Assembly: GCF_937926365.1 (NCBI RefSeq)
Contig: NZ_CALAOH010000169.1
Location: forward strand, 25,195-89,194
Reading direction: 5' to 3'
DNA: 64,000 bases
Origin: an uncultured Azohydromonas sp.
Lineage (GTDB): Bacteria; Pseudomonadota; Gammaproteobacteria; Burkholderiales; Burkholderiaceae_C
The notes under the pieces were generated by a model. It saw only the letters and a program-made list of their open reading frames with translations, made no database searches and had not been told where the DNA came from. The translations under genes were made by a program, and so were the position numbers. How positions within the stretch are numbered: position 1 is the first letter of the stretch; each line of letters starts with the position of its first letter. Positions 27,949-37,427 of this stretch are shown one piece after another.

Positions 27949-29850
27949 TCAACGCCTCCGATTCGCCTCTTTCGCCCGCCGCCCGCCCCACAGCAGTACG
28001 CCTGACGCGGCCAGCAGGCCCAGCAGCCACGCCGGTTGCGTGGCACCGCCGCAGATGCCGTCGCTGCCGCAGGGACCCGCGGGCGTGTTCGGCGGAGGGG
28101 GAGTCACGGGGGGGTTGGCCGGCAAGTCCTGCGTTGCAGCCGCGTGCGCGCTGACCAGCTCGGCCGTGTTGATGTCGGCAGCCACACGCGTGGGCGCCCT
28201 GTAGCCCGTGGGATTGGCTGCGTAATTCAACGCCTCGACAGCGTCCAGGATGCCTGCGCCACAGGTGCTGGTGGTGCAGACGCAGCGCCCGGGGTTCTCG
28301 TTCGAGCAGGCGGCCATCGCCGGCGCGCCGTTCACCAACAGCGAGGACACCACGTGTGGCCGCGCACTGGCCTTGAGGCCGGCAACGATCTGGTCGGCCG
28401 TGAGCGCCGAGTTGCGGCTGAGCATCAGGCTGATCGTGGCGGAGACCAGCGGCGCGGAGAAGCTGGTGCCAATGACGCCTTCGTTCGTGTAGCCCGAGCC
28501 CACCGGCGACTGCAACCCGGTGTCGGTCGTGGTCCACAACCCGCCGTCGCCCAGGACAGTGTTCCAGGCGCCCTCGCGGTTGGTGTCATCGGGGTCGCCA
28601 CCGACGGTGGAGACCGTCAGCGTGCCGAAGTTGGAATAGACGGCCTTGAAACCGTCACGGTTGAGCGCACCCACGCCGATGACGTTGGTATTGCTGCAGT
28701 TGGCCGGGCGCGTGGGGGCGGTGTGCTCGTTGCCCGCTGCGGCCACCACCACCGCACCCACCGCGCGCACCGCTTCGATGGCGTCCTGGTACTCGCTGCC
28801 GCAGGCTGCGGTGCTGCCGAAGCTGATGTTGATGATGCGCGCCGGGAAGGGATTGGCAGGCACGCCCGAAACCGGCAGGCCTGCCGCCCAGCGGATGCCG
28901 TCCGTGATGTCGCTCACGTCCGCGCCGCACTTGCCCGCCACCCGCACCGGCACGATCAGGTTGCCCTGGTTGGCACCCGCGACGCCACGGTTGTTGTTGG
29001 TTATCGCCGAGATCAGCCCGGCGATCTTGGTGCCGTGCCAGCTGCTGTTCTCCACCTCGCAGCCGCTGAATGCGCCTGAGGTGGTGGTGACGAAATCGCC
29101 GGGGTCGTGCGGATCGGGATCGCGGCCGTTGCCGTCACCAGCGTATTCGATGGTGCTGACGAAGTCGTAGCCGCCGATCCAGCGCCCCTCAAGGTCTTCG
29201 TGGTTGGTGATGCCCGAGTCCAGCACAGCCACGCGCGTGGCATCGATGTTGACGCCGGTGGCGATGCTCCAGGCTTCCTGGAAGCGCGGCACGCCGCGCA
29301 GGCGCTGCTCGATGGGCAACGCGTTGACCTGGGCGTTGCTCTGGGTGTTGAGCGGCTGGAGCCACCACTGCTGACCAAAGTCCGGGTCGTTGGGTCGGTT
29401 AGCGACCTGCAGCCGCCGCTCGCGCACGTTGGGCTCCACCCACAGCACGTCGCCACGCGCGGCCAGGCGGCGCGCCAGGCGCTGCGCCTGCTCCAGCGTC
29501 AGCGGCTTGTCGAAGCGCAGCACCTGCGAGGCGTGGCCGGTGGGGCTGATGGCGGGCGCCGAAGGCACGTCGATGGCGGCGCGGTCCATCGCGGCCTCGC
29601 GCAGCACGCGCTGCAGGCGCTCGCGGTGCTTCTCGCCCCGGGCCGAGCGCCGGTCGCGCGACAGCGCCTGCTCACGCTCCACTTCCGCGTGCGCGGGCGC
29701 GTCGCGCAGCCGCACGATCAGGCCGTTGACCGGCGCCGCGCCTGGGTTCTGGAACAGGGGCTGGGGCTTGGCCTGGGCCGCGCCGGCGGCCAGCAGCGCC
29801 GATGCCGCCAGGGCCGTCGCCACGGCCCCGTGTTTCATCGCTTTCCTCAT
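27949..29850 (-). CDS. Secreted S8 subtilisin-like protease with GlyGly-CTERM-like tail
   Basis: 633 residues. Signal peptide 1-27 (ending GAAQA). A propeptide-like region (about 40-145) precedes the S8 catalytic domain: Asp211 (VAVLDSGI), His272 (SSWHGTKIAGLI), oxyanion Asn374 (AAAGNEHT) and Ser463 (GTSFSAPLVSA). The usual HGTHVAG reads HGTKIAG, but the triad is intact. Paired cysteines suggest disulfides and a periplasmic or external location. The tail has a Pro-rich linker, CGSDGICGG, a hydrophobic stretch (about 606-622) and an Arg-rich end, as in rhombosortase substrates. A rhombosortase-like gene is at 44451-45050. It converges on the SPOR gene. Confidence 0.92.
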   Translation of the reverse strand: MRKAMKHGAVATALAASALLAAGAAQAKPQPLFQNPGAAPVNGLIVRLRDAPAHAEVEREQALSRDRRSARGEKHRERLQRVLREAAMDRAAIDVPSAPAISPTGHASQVLRFDKPLTLEQAQRLARRLAARGDVLWVEPNVRERRLQVANRPNDPDFGQQWWLQPLNTQSNAQVNALPIEQRLRGVPRFQEAWSIATGVNIDATRVAVLDSGITNHEDLEGRWIGGYDFVSTIEYAGDGNGRDPDPHDPGDFVTTTSGAFSGCEVENSSWHGTKIAGLISAITNNNRGVAGANQGNLIVPVRVAGKCGADVSDITDGIRWAAGLPVSGVPANPFPARIINISFGSTAACGSEYQDAIEAVRAVGAVVVAAAGNEHTAPTRPANCSNTNVIGVGALNRDGFKAVYSNFGTLTVSTVGGDPDDTNREGAWNTVLGDGGLWTTTDTGLQSPVGSGYTNEGVIGTSFSAPLVSATISLMLSRNSALTADQIVAGLKASARPHVVSSLLVNGAPAMAACSNENPGRCVCTTSTCGAGILDAVEALNYAANPTGYRAPTRVAADINTAELVSAHAAATQDLPANPPVTPPPPNTPAGPCGSDGICGGATQPAWLLGLLAASGVLLWGGRRAKEANRRR

Positions 29851-29963
29851 GGTGGTCCTGAAGTCCGTCGCAGCGGGGGACTATAGGCCGGCACGCCAGA
29901 GCCCGGCTCCGGCGCAGGCCGCGGCGTTACGACAGCAACAGGAGGTACCTGGTCAGCGCACGC

Positions 29964-29988
29964 AAAAAAGCCGCCCGAAGGCGGCTTT
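29964..29988 (-). terminator. Rho-independent terminator after gap
   Basis: A 9-bp stem (29967-29975 with 29980-29988) with a UUCG-type loop on the minus strand, followed there by six T residues (29969-29964). Confidence 0.92.
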
Positions 29989-30020
29989 CCATTGAAGCGG
30001 GTACGAAACCGCGCGGCCGA

Positions 30021-31019
<999 letters not shown>

Positions 31020-31094
31020 GTCATCACTCTCCTGCAAAGAAAAACCGTTTCCGCCCGCCGCCGCCCGCGGGCGGCGCAGGCACTACCGAATCAC

Positions 31095-33143
31095 TTACTT
31101 GCCCAGCACGGCACGCACGGTGGCGACCACGTTCTCGGCCGTGAAGCCGAAGTGCTTGAACAGCACGCCCGCCGGGGCGCTCTCGCCATAGGTGTCGATG
31201 CCCACCACGGCGGCGCAGCCGTACTTCCACCAGAAGTCGGTCACGCCCGCCTCCACGGCGATGCGCGGCAGCCCCTCGGGCAGCACCGAGACCTTGTAGT
31301 CGCGGCTCTGGCGATCGAACACGGTGGTGCTGGGCACCGAGACCACGCGCACGGCGATGCCGGCCACGGCCAGCTGCTGCTGCGCGTGCAGTGCCAGCTG
31401 CACCTCGGAGCCGGTGGCCAGGATGACGGCCTGCGCCTTCTTCTTCAGGCCCACCTCGCCGGGCTCGGCCAGCACGTAGGCGCCCTTGGCGATCTCGTCC
31501 AGACCAGCCTTGGGCAGGTAGGCCAGGTTCTGGCGGCTGAGCAGCAGCGCCGACGGGCGGGTCTTGCTCAGCAGCGCGGCGCTCCAGGCCACGGCCGTCT
31601 CGGCGGTGTCGGCGGGGCGCCAGACGTCGAGGTTCGGGATCAGGCGCAGCGCCGCGGCATGCTCCACGCTCTGGTGCGTGGGGCCGTCCTCGCCCAGGCC
31701 GATGGAGTCGTGCGTGAAGACGTGGATCACGCGCGCCTTCATCAGCGCGGCCATGCGGATGGCGTTGCGGCTGTAGTCGCTGAAGGTCAGGAAGGTGCCG
31801 CCGTAGGGGATGTAGCCGCCATGCAGCGCCACGCCGTTCATGACCGCGGCCATGCCGAACTCGCGCACGCCGTAGTTGATGTGGCGGCCGCCGTTGGGCT
31901 TGCCCTCGGCATCGAAGCGCAGCGCCGGGGTGCTGCTGGTGTTCGTGAGGTTGGAGCCCGTGAGGTCCGCGGAGCCGCCCAGCAGCTCGGGCAGCGACTT
32001 GGTGAAGAACTCCAGCGCGATCTGGCTGGCCTTGCGGGTGGCGACCGTCTCGGCCTTCTCGTGCGCGGCGATGGCGGCGTCCACGGCCACCTGCGCAAAG
32101 TTGGCGGGCAGCTCGCCGGCCATGCGGCGCTGGAACTCGGCGGCCAGCTCGGGGAAGGCGGCGGCGTAGGCGTCGAAGCGCTGCTGCCACTCGGCCTGCG
32201 CCGCGGCGCCGCGCTCCTTGGCATCCCAGGCCTGGTAGGCCTGCGCGGGGATCACGAAGGGCTCGTGGCTCCAGCCCAGCTTGGCGCGGGTGAGCGCGAT
32301 CTCCTCGTGGCCCAGCGCCTCGCCGTGCGCCTTGGCGGTGCCGGCGCGGTTGGGCGAGCCGTGGCCGATGTTGGTCTTGCAGATGATCAGCGTGGGCTTG
32401 CCGGTGACGGTCTTGGCCGCTTCCAGCGCCGCGTCCACGGCCTCCACGTCATGGCCGTCGATGGGGCCGATGACGTTCCAGTGGTAGGCCTCGAAGCGCT
32501 TGCGCGCGTCGTCCACGTACCAGGGCGCGACCTGGCCGTCGATGCTGATGCCGTTGTCGTCGTAGAGGGCGACGAGCTTGTCGAGCTTCCAGGCGCCGGC
32601 CAGGGCGCAGGCCTCGTGGCTGATGCCTTCCATCAGGCAGCCGTCGCCCAGGAAGACGTAGGTGCGGTGGTCGACGACGGTGTGGCCTTCGCGGTTGAAC
32701 TCCGCGGCCAGCAGCTTCTCCGCCAGCGCCATGCCCACCGCGTTGGTGATGCCCTGGCCCAGCGGGCCGGTGGTGGTTTCCACGCCGGGGGTGATGCCGA
32801 CCTCGGGGTGGCCCGGGGTCTTGCTGTGCATCTGGCGGAAGTTGCGCAGTTCCTCGATGGGCAGCGCATAGCCCGTGAGGTGCAGCAGCGCGTAGATCAA
32901 CATCGAGCCGTGGCCGTTGGAGAGCACGAAGCGGTCACGGTCGGCCCAGTGCGGGTCTTGCGGGTTGTGGCGCAGATGGCGGTCCCAGAGCGCTACCGCC
33001 ATGTCCGCCATGCCCATGGGCGCGCCGGGATGGCCAGAGTTGGCCTGCTGTACGGCGTCCATCGCCAGCGCGCGGATGGCATTGGCCATCAGGGTGCTGG
33101 GATCCTGGGCGGCTTCTTGGGGGAGATCGGCGACGAGGTCCAT
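31095..33143 (-). CDS. tkt: Transketolase
   Basis: 682 residues. Thiamine-diphosphate enzyme that moves two-carbon units between sugar phosphates in the pentose phosphate or Calvin pathways. Seen: NSGHPGAPMGMADMA, the ThDP motif GDGCLMEGISHEA ending LVALYDDN, PIDGHDVEAVDAAL, and the pyrimidine-domain segment NYGVREFGMAAVMNG with FTHDSIGLGEDGPTHQ. First gene of tkt-gap, divergent from hemerythrin with a 178-base shared upstream region. No other Calvin-cycle genes are in the window. Confidence 0.97.
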   Translation of the reverse strand: MDLVADLPQEAAQDPSTLMANAIRALAMDAVQQANSGHPGAPMGMADMAVALWDRHLRHNPQDPHWADRDRFVLSNGHGSMLIYALLHLTGYALPIEELRNFRQMHSKTPGHPEVGITPGVETTTGPLGQGITNAVGMALAEKLLAAEFNREGHTVVDHRTYVFLGDGCLMEGISHEACALAGAWKLDKLVALYDDNGISIDGQVAPWYVDDARKRFEAYHWNVIGPIDGHDVEAVDAALEAAKTVTGKPTLIICKTNIGHGSPNRAGTAKAHGEALGHEEIALTRAKLGWSHEPFVIPAQAYQAWDAKERGAAAQAEWQQRFDAYAAAFPELAAEFQRRMAGELPANFAQVAVDAAIAAHEKAETVATRKASQIALEFFTKSLPELLGGSADLTGSNLTNTSSTPALRFDAEGKPNGGRHINYGVREFGMAAVMNGVALHGGYIPYGGTFLTFSDYSRNAIRMAALMKARVIHVFTHDSIGLGEDGPTHQSVEHAAALRLIPNLDVWRPADTAETAVAWSAALLSKTRPSALLLSRQNLAYLPKAGLDEIAKGAYVLAEPGEVGLKKKAQAVILATGSEVQLALHAQQQLAVAGIAVRVVSVPSTTVFDRQSRDYKVSVLPEGLPRIAVEAGVTDFWWKYGCAAVVGIDTYGESAPAGVLFKHFGFTAENVVATVRAVLGK

Positions 33144-33258
33144 GCGGTTTCGAGCTCGTGGGCAGCAAAAACGCGGATTTTATGCCGCCCCCCAAACGGC
33201 GCCTGCCTCTGGGGCCCAGCGCGCTTCATGAGCGTGCGCATCCGGCACCGGAAAGGCA

Positions 33259-33272
33259 TTGATCAGCATCAA
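33259..33272. promoter_or_regulatory. Perfect FNR/ANR box upstream of hemerythrin gene
   Basis: TTGATCAGCATCAA matches the FNR consensus TTGATNNNNATCAA at all ten fixed positions. Its centre is 56 bases before the hemerythrin ATG. If it acts from -41.5, transcription would start near 33307, just before the AGGAGGT at 33311. Activation under low oxygen is inferred. Confidence 0.8.
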
Positions 33273-33321
33273 TGCGCGCCAACCTGGTGCTGCCACGCTG
33301 CAAGGGCACAAGGAGGTACCC

Positions 33322-33900
33322 ATGCGCCACGCTTCGCTGACGATCATCAACGACGAGCACCAGGCCCTGGCCGCCATGCTGCGCTCGCTGTCCATGCTGC
33401 TGGCCCAGTCGAGGCACGAGCAGAAGATGCCCAGCTTCGAGCTGCTGCGGGCGATGCTGTTCTACATCGACGAGTTTCCCGAGCGGCTGCACCACACCAA
33501 GGAGACCCAGCTGCTGTTCCCGCGCCTGCGCGAGCGCTGCCCGGACCTGGTCCCGGTGCTGGACGCGCTAGACGCTGACCACGCGCAGGGCGAGCACGCC
33601 ATCCGCGAGCTGGAGCACGCGCTGCTGGCCTTCGAGATGATGGGCGAGACCCGGCGCGAGGCCTTCGAGGCCGCGGCCGAGCGCTACATCAACTTCTACC
33701 TGGCGCACATGGGAACCGAAGAGAACCTGGTGCTGCCCGCGGCGGAGAAGCACCTGCTGCCCGAAGACTGGGCCGAGCTCGATGCCGAGTTCGAAGCCAA
33801 CCGCGACCCCCTTACCGGCCACGAGCCCGACCAAGCGTACCGGCCACTGTTCACGCGCATCCTCAACATGGCCCCGGCGCCAATCGGGCTGGGGAGCTGA
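33322..33900 (+). CDS. Hemerythrin-like HHE domain protein
   Basis: 192 residues. ATG at 33322 is fixed by AGGAGGT at 33311-33317; an upstream in-frame start would overlap the FNR box. The HHE cation-binding bundle has candidate di-iron ligands His13 (INDEHQAL), His57/58 with Glu61 (ERLHHTKETQLLF), His87/His92 (DHAQGEHAI) and His129 with Glu133 (LAHMGTEENLVLP). Such proteins bind O2 or NO, or act in iron-sulfur repair. A cytosolic oxygen or NO role under microaerobic conditions fits the FNR box. A strong terminator follows, so it is monocistronic. Confidence 0.9.
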   Translation: MRHASLTIINDEHQALAAMLRSLSMLLAQSRHEQKMPSFELLRAMLFYIDEFPERLHHTKETQLLFPRLRERCPDLVPVLDALDADHAQGEHAIRELEHALLAFEMMGETRREAFEAAAERYINFYLAHMGTEENLVLPAAEKHLLPEDWAELDAEFEANRDPLTGHEPDQAYRPLFTRILNMAPAPIGLGS

Positions 33901-33935
33901 GGCGGCGCGCACGCTTTTTCTCTCCCACACCAAGG

Positions 33936-33965
33936 ACGCCGGCCTCATGCCGGCGTTTTTGTTTT
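33936..33965 (+). terminator. Rho-independent terminator after hemerythrin gene
   Basis: An 8-bp perfect stem (33936-33943 with 33949-33956), five-base loop, then TTTTTGTTTT. Confidence 0.92.
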
Positions 33966-34036
33966 CGAGGCGCACTTCCCTCTGGCGTACCGATCGCCTC
34001 CCGCCTCCCGCAAGCCGTAACCGCCTGTCCCCTGCA

Positions 34037-34072
34037 TCGTCATCCTCGCGCAGGCGGGGACCCGGGCGGCCC
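34037..34072 (+). repeat. REP-like palindromic repeat, copy 4
   Basis: TCGTCATCCTCGCGCAGGCG with following GGGACCCGGGCGGCC parallels copy 1 at 12267-12300 including the right flank GGCGGCC. The stem is imperfect here. Confidence 0.6.
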
Positions 34073-34155
34073 TGCGCCGGAGCGAAGCACGGGCGCAGCG
34101 AGCCGAAGTACGAAGGCCCCCGCAGGCCACCCGATACGAAGCCTCCAACGCTCCC

Positions 34156-34573
34156 TTGTGCACAAGCCCGCCCAAGCCCACAGCTTGTCCAAAGCCTTGC
34201 CAGCGATGAACTTTTTCCGGCTCGACATGGCCCGGAACGCGCTGTGAACAAGCCTTCAGGCGCGCACAGCTTCTCCACCGTTTTGCCCTGGAACGCGGCT
34301 TTTGAACCTTTCCGGATTCGTTCGCTGCTCCTGGTTCGCCGATTTTTCTTCTCCAAGGATGTTCATTTTTAAGAGTGGTCGTCGTGGTAGAGCCCGCCCA
34401 GGCCTGTGGATAACCGGCGTTTGTTCTTGTGCAGCATGAACTTGCCCAGGGTCGAAGGCTGGGGACCGCACCGCTGTTTGTTCCGGCGCCAACAGAGAAC
34501 AAACAGCGCGGACCGGCCCAGAGCTGTGGATAAGCCGGAGTTGTTGTGCGCACTGATCACAGCCTTGTGCACA
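34156..34573. other. Cluster of DnaA-box-like nonamers
   Basis: Two perfect DnaA boxes (TGTGGATAA, i.e. TTATCCACA on the minus strand) lie at 34405-34413 and 34525-34533. Relaxed boxes TTGTGCACA lie at 34156-34164 (palindromic, so also read on the other strand at 34157-34165) and 34565-34573, and TTGTTCACA on the minus strand at 34243-34251. One-mismatch forms occur at 34185-34193, 34427-34435 and 34544-34552. The motif is seen; binding by DnaA is inference. No dnaA, dnaN, gyrB or parAB is nearby. Confidence 0.6.
34472..34508. repeat. 12-bp inverted repeat between the two perfect DnaA boxes
   Basis: CGCTGTTTGTTC (34472-34483) and GAACAAACAGCG (34497-34508) are exact inverse complements separated by 13 bases. 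No T run follows, so a terminator is unlikely; a protein-binding site or cruciform is possible. Confidence 0.75.
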
Positions 34574-34618
34574 GGCGCGTCAAAGGGAGCCCCAAAGGCC
34601 GGTCCTACACTGCCGCGC

Positions 34619-35329
34619 ATGACTGTTTCCGCCTTGATCCTGGCCGCCGGCCGCGGCGAGCGCATGCGGCCGCTGAGCGACCGGACCCCCAAACCGCTGC
34701 TGTCCGTGCAGGGGCGGCGCCTCATCGAATGGCACCTGCTCGCGCTGGCGCGCGCGGGCGTGCGCCGGGTGGTGGTCAACACCGCCTGGCTGGAAGAGCA
34801 GTTCGAGCCCGCTCTGGGCAACGGCGCGCGCTACGGGCTGGAAATCCTGTACTCCCGCGAGGGCCGCGACCACGGCGGCGCGCTGGAAACCGCTGGCGGC
34901 ATGAAGAAGGCGCTGCCGCTGCTGGGCGACAGCTTCTGGGTGGTGTCGGGCGACGTGTTCGTGCCCACCTTCTCCTTCGACGCCGAGGCCGTGCGCCGCT
35001 TCGAGGCCAGCGGCCAACTGGCCAAGCTGTGGTTGACCACGAACCCGCCGCACCACCCGGGCGGCGACTTTGGCATCCGCGACGGCTTGGCCGTGTGCGA
35101 TGCGGAAACCCGATTCACCTGGACCAGCCTGGGCCTGTTCCGCCGCGCTTTCGTGGAGGAGCTGATGACCGATTTGCCTCCCGGCACCAAGGCGCCGCTG
35201 CGCCCGTACCTGGATGCCGCGATCGAGCGCCGCGTCCTGGGCGCCGAGCGCTGGCTGGAGGCCTGGACCGACGTGGGCACGCCCGAGCGGCTGGCGGCCC
35301 TGGACGCACAAGGCGAACACACCGCATGA
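34619..35329 (+). CDS. MurU-like sugar-1-phosphate nucleotidyltransferase
   Basis: 236 residues. The N-terminal signature ALILAAGRGERMRPLSDRTP with PKPLL is the nucleotidyltransferase motif; the magnesium Asp lies in WVVSGDVFVP. Length and pattern match N-acetylmuramate alpha-1-phosphate uridylyltransferase (MurU) of the peptidoglycan recycling bypass, but mannose- or glucose-1-phosphate enzymes are close relatives. No AmgK kinase gene is adjacent here, which weakens the MurU call. TACACT (34606-34611) lies seven bases before the ATG and there is no Shine-Dalgarno, so a leaderless message is possible. The stop overlaps the next start as ATGA. Confidence 0.82.
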   Translation: MTVSALILAAGRGERMRPLSDRTPKPLLSVQGRRLIEWHLLALARAGVRRVVVNTAWLEEQFEPALGNGARYGLEILYSREGRDHGGALETAGGMKKALPLLGDSFWVVSGDVFVPTFSFDAEAVRRFEASGQLAKLWLTTNPPHHPGGDFGIRDGLAVCDAETRFTWTSLGLFRRAFVEELMTDLPPGTKAPLRPYLDAAIERRVLGAERWLEAWTDVGTPERLAALDAQGEHTA

Positions 35330-36558
35330 GCACGATTCCTTCCTCGTCCAACGCTTCCACCGTGGCCGCCGTACCGGCGGCTTCGCGCATCGCCGTGGTG
35401 GGCGCCGGCCCGGTGGGCCTGGCGCTGGGCTTGATGGCGGCGCGGCAACTGCCGCGGGCGCAAATCTCTCTCTTCGACAGCCGCAGCGTCGACAAGGACG
35501 TCTCGGCCGACCCGCGTGTGCTGGCGCTGTCGCTGGGCAGCGTGCAGTTGCTGCAGCAACTCAAAGCCTGGAACGCCGCGAGCGCGCAGCCGATCCAGGA
35601 GGTGCTCGTTTCGCAGCAGCCGCCGGGCGCCTTGCCGCTGGGCGGCGAGCCGCAGGTGCGCATCAGCGCCCTGGAGGAGGCGGTGCCGATGCTGGGCGCG
35701 GTGCAGTCCTACGGCGCGGTGGTGGCGCCGCTGCAGCGCGCGTGGCTGGAACAGGCTGCGGCCGAGCCGCAGCGGCTGTTCACCCGCTTCGGCACGCCGG
35801 TGGCGTCGTTCAAGCCGCTGCCGCAGGGCGTGGAAGTGGACGCCGGCATCGCCGAAAGCTTCGATTTGGCCGTGGTGGCCGAGGGCGGCGTGTTCGCGGA
35901 GCAGGCGCGCAAGACCATCGCGCGCGACTACGGGCAAACGGCGTGGATCGGCACCGTGACGCTGGAGGGCGGCCGTCCGGGCCTGGCCATCGAGCGCTTC
36001 ACCCGCCAGGGCCCGGCCGCCCTGCTGCCGCTGCCGCCAAGGCCGGACGGCCTGCATCGCGCCGCGCTGGTGTGGTGCGTGGACAGCCGCGACGACCCCG
36101 TGAAGGATTTGAACGACACGCAGCGGCTGCTGGTGCTGTCGAACATCTTCCCGGCCGAGGCGGGGCGGCTGGTGGCGGTGACGCCGATGAAAGCCTTCGC
36201 GCTGGGGCTGAATGCCGAGCGCACGTTGGCGAAGGACCGCACGGTGCGCATCGGCAACGCGGCACAGACGCTGCATCCGGTGGCCGGCCAGGGCTTGAAC
36301 CTGGGTTTGCGCGACGCCTACGCGCTGGTGCACGCGCTCAAGCGCAGCGGCTCGGTGGAGGCCGCGCTGCGCCGCGTGGAATTCCAGCGCGCCCCCGACC
36401 GCTGGAGCGTGATCGCCGCCACCGATTTCCTGGCCCGCAGCTTCACCTGGCAATTGCCGGGGCTGCCGACGGCACGGGCGCTGGGGCTGGCCCTATTGCA
36501 GGCGGTGCCGCCGCTGAAATCGGCGCTGGCGCGGCAGATGATGTTTGGGCGGCGGTGA
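35326..36558 (+). CDS. UbiH/UbiF/COQ6-family FAD-dependent hydroxylase
   Basis: 410 residues, ATG overlapping the preceding stop. FAD motif IAVVGAGPVGLALGLMAA (about 22-39), ADPRVLALSLGSVQLL, the DG-type segment (LAVVAEGG, degenerate) and the second FAD motif RIGNAAQTLHPVAGQG with LNLGLRDAYAL. The family hydroxylates the ubiquinone ring on the inner membrane; which position cannot be read from sequence. Coupling to a nucleotidyltransferase gives no pathway clue. It converges on the nitrilase gene with 20 bases between stops. Confidence 0.88.
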   Translation: MSTIPSSSNASTVAAVPAASRIAVVGAGPVGLALGLMAARQLPRAQISLFDSRSVDKDVSADPRVLALSLGSVQLLQQLKAWNAASAQPIQEVLVSQQPPGALPLGGEPQVRISALEEAVPMLGAVQSYGAVVAPLQRAWLEQAAAEPQRLFTRFGTPVASFKPLPQGVEVDAGIAESFDLAVVAEGGVFAEQARKTIARDYGQTAWIGTVTLEGGRPGLAIERFTRQGPAALLPLPPRPDGLHRAALVWCVDSRDDPVKDLNDTQRLLVLSNIFPAEAGRLVAVTPMKAFALGLNAERTLAKDRTVRIGNAAQTLHPVAGQGLNLGLRDAYALVHALKRSGSVEAALRRVEFQRAPDRWSVIAATDFLARSFTWQLPGLPTARALGLALLQAVPPLKSALARQMMFGRR

Positions 36559-36578
36559 AAAACGCGCTCCTGCGCTGC

Positions 36579-37391
36579 TCACAGCCTCCGATGTCCCAAC
36601 GCCGGCAACTGCACCCTCACCTGCCCCATCCGGGCCGCATCGAAGGGCGCGATCGCGATGCCTTCGCCTTCCTCGACCACTGAGAGCACTTCCCCCCAGG
36701 GGTCGATCACCATGCTGTGGCCCCAGGTGCGGCGGCCGTTCTCGTGCTGGCCGCCCTGGGCCGCCGCTACCACGTAGCACTGGTTTTCCACCGCGCGGGT
36801 GCGCAGCAGCAGCTCCCAGTGCGCGCGGCCCGTGGTGTAGGTGAAGGCGGCCGGGACGCTGATCACGTCGCAGGGCGGCTGCCCTGCCGCAAAGCTCATC
36901 GCCCGGTACAGCTCCGGGAAGCGCAGGTCGTAGCAGACCGACAGCCCCACCCGCAGCGCTCCCGCCTGCACCGCCACCGGCACGTCGCCCGGCTCCAGCG
37001 CCGCGGCCTCGTCGTAGCGCTCGCGGCCGTTGTCGAAGGCGAACAGGTGCAGCTTGTCGTAGCGCGCGGCACGCATACCGTCGGGCCCGTACACGCAGCA
37101 GGCGTTGCGCACGCGCTGCCCGTCGGCGGCGTGGATGGGCAGCGTGCCGCCGATCAGCCACAGGCCGTGGCGCTTGGCCTCGCCGGAGAGGAAGTCCTGG
37201 ATCGGCCCGGCACCGTCCTCCTCGGCAATGCGCAGCTTGTCGCGGTCGTCCTGCCCCATGAGGCAGAAGTACTCGGGCAGCGACGCCAGCGTGGCGCCCT
37301 GCGCCGCGGCCTCGGCGATCAGCCGGGCGGCGGCTTCCAGGTTCCGGCCCACGTCGGGCGTGGACACCATCTGCAGGGCGGCAAGTTTCAT
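36579..37391 (-). CDS. Carbon-nitrogen hydrolase (Nit1/deaminated glutathione amidase type)
   Basis: 270 residues. Catalytic triad Glu (SLPEYFCLMG), Lys (ARYDKLHLF) and Cys (GLSVCYDLRFPELYR). The pattern and length match Nit1/YafV-like amidases, which repair deaminated glutathione or hydrolyse omega-amides of 2-oxo acids. Cytosolic. It lies 36 bases downstream of yhdP on the same strand, a pairing I associate with Burkholderiales. Substrate is inferred from family only. Confidence 0.92.
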   Translation of the reverse strand: MKLAALQMVSTPDVGRNLEAAARLIAEAAAQGATLASLPEYFCLMGQDDRDKLRIAEEDGAGPIQDFLSGEAKRHGLWLIGGTLPIHAADGQRVRNACCVYGPDGMRAARYDKLHLFAFDNGRERYDEAAALEPGDVPVAVQAGALRVGLSVCYDLRFPELYRAMSFAAGQPPCDVISVPAAFTYTTGRAHWELLLRTRAVENQCYVVAAAQGGQHENGRRTWGHSMVIDPWGEVLSVVEEGEGIAIAPFDAARMGQVRVQLPALGHRRL

Positions 37392-37427
37392 GAGGCGGCT
37401 CTCTCTATAAAGGTTGGGGTTCGGGTT

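Larger units (their letters stand above)
33966..34618. other. Gene-free region with repeat, DnaA boxes and inverted repeat
   Basis: About 650 bases, lower in G+C than the surroundings, with no credible gene on either strand. It contains a REP-like repeat (34037-34072), an AT-rich patch (about 34330-34378), a cluster of DnaA-box-like nonamers (34156-34573), a 12-bp inverted repeat (34472-34508) and a pair of roughly 40-base imperfect direct repeats around the two perfect boxes (about 34396-34435 and 34516-34552). Confidence 0.7.

Noticed and set aside
33568..34356. Leftward frames crossing the hemerythrin gene and the gene-free region
   Set aside because: Antisense to a well-supported gene and its terminator, no ribosome site, no recognisable domain.
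34156..34573. Chromosomal replication origin
   Set aside because: No dnaA, dnaN, gyrB, rpmH or parAB genes nearby. Kept as a DnaA-box cluster only; GC skew would be needed to reconsider.
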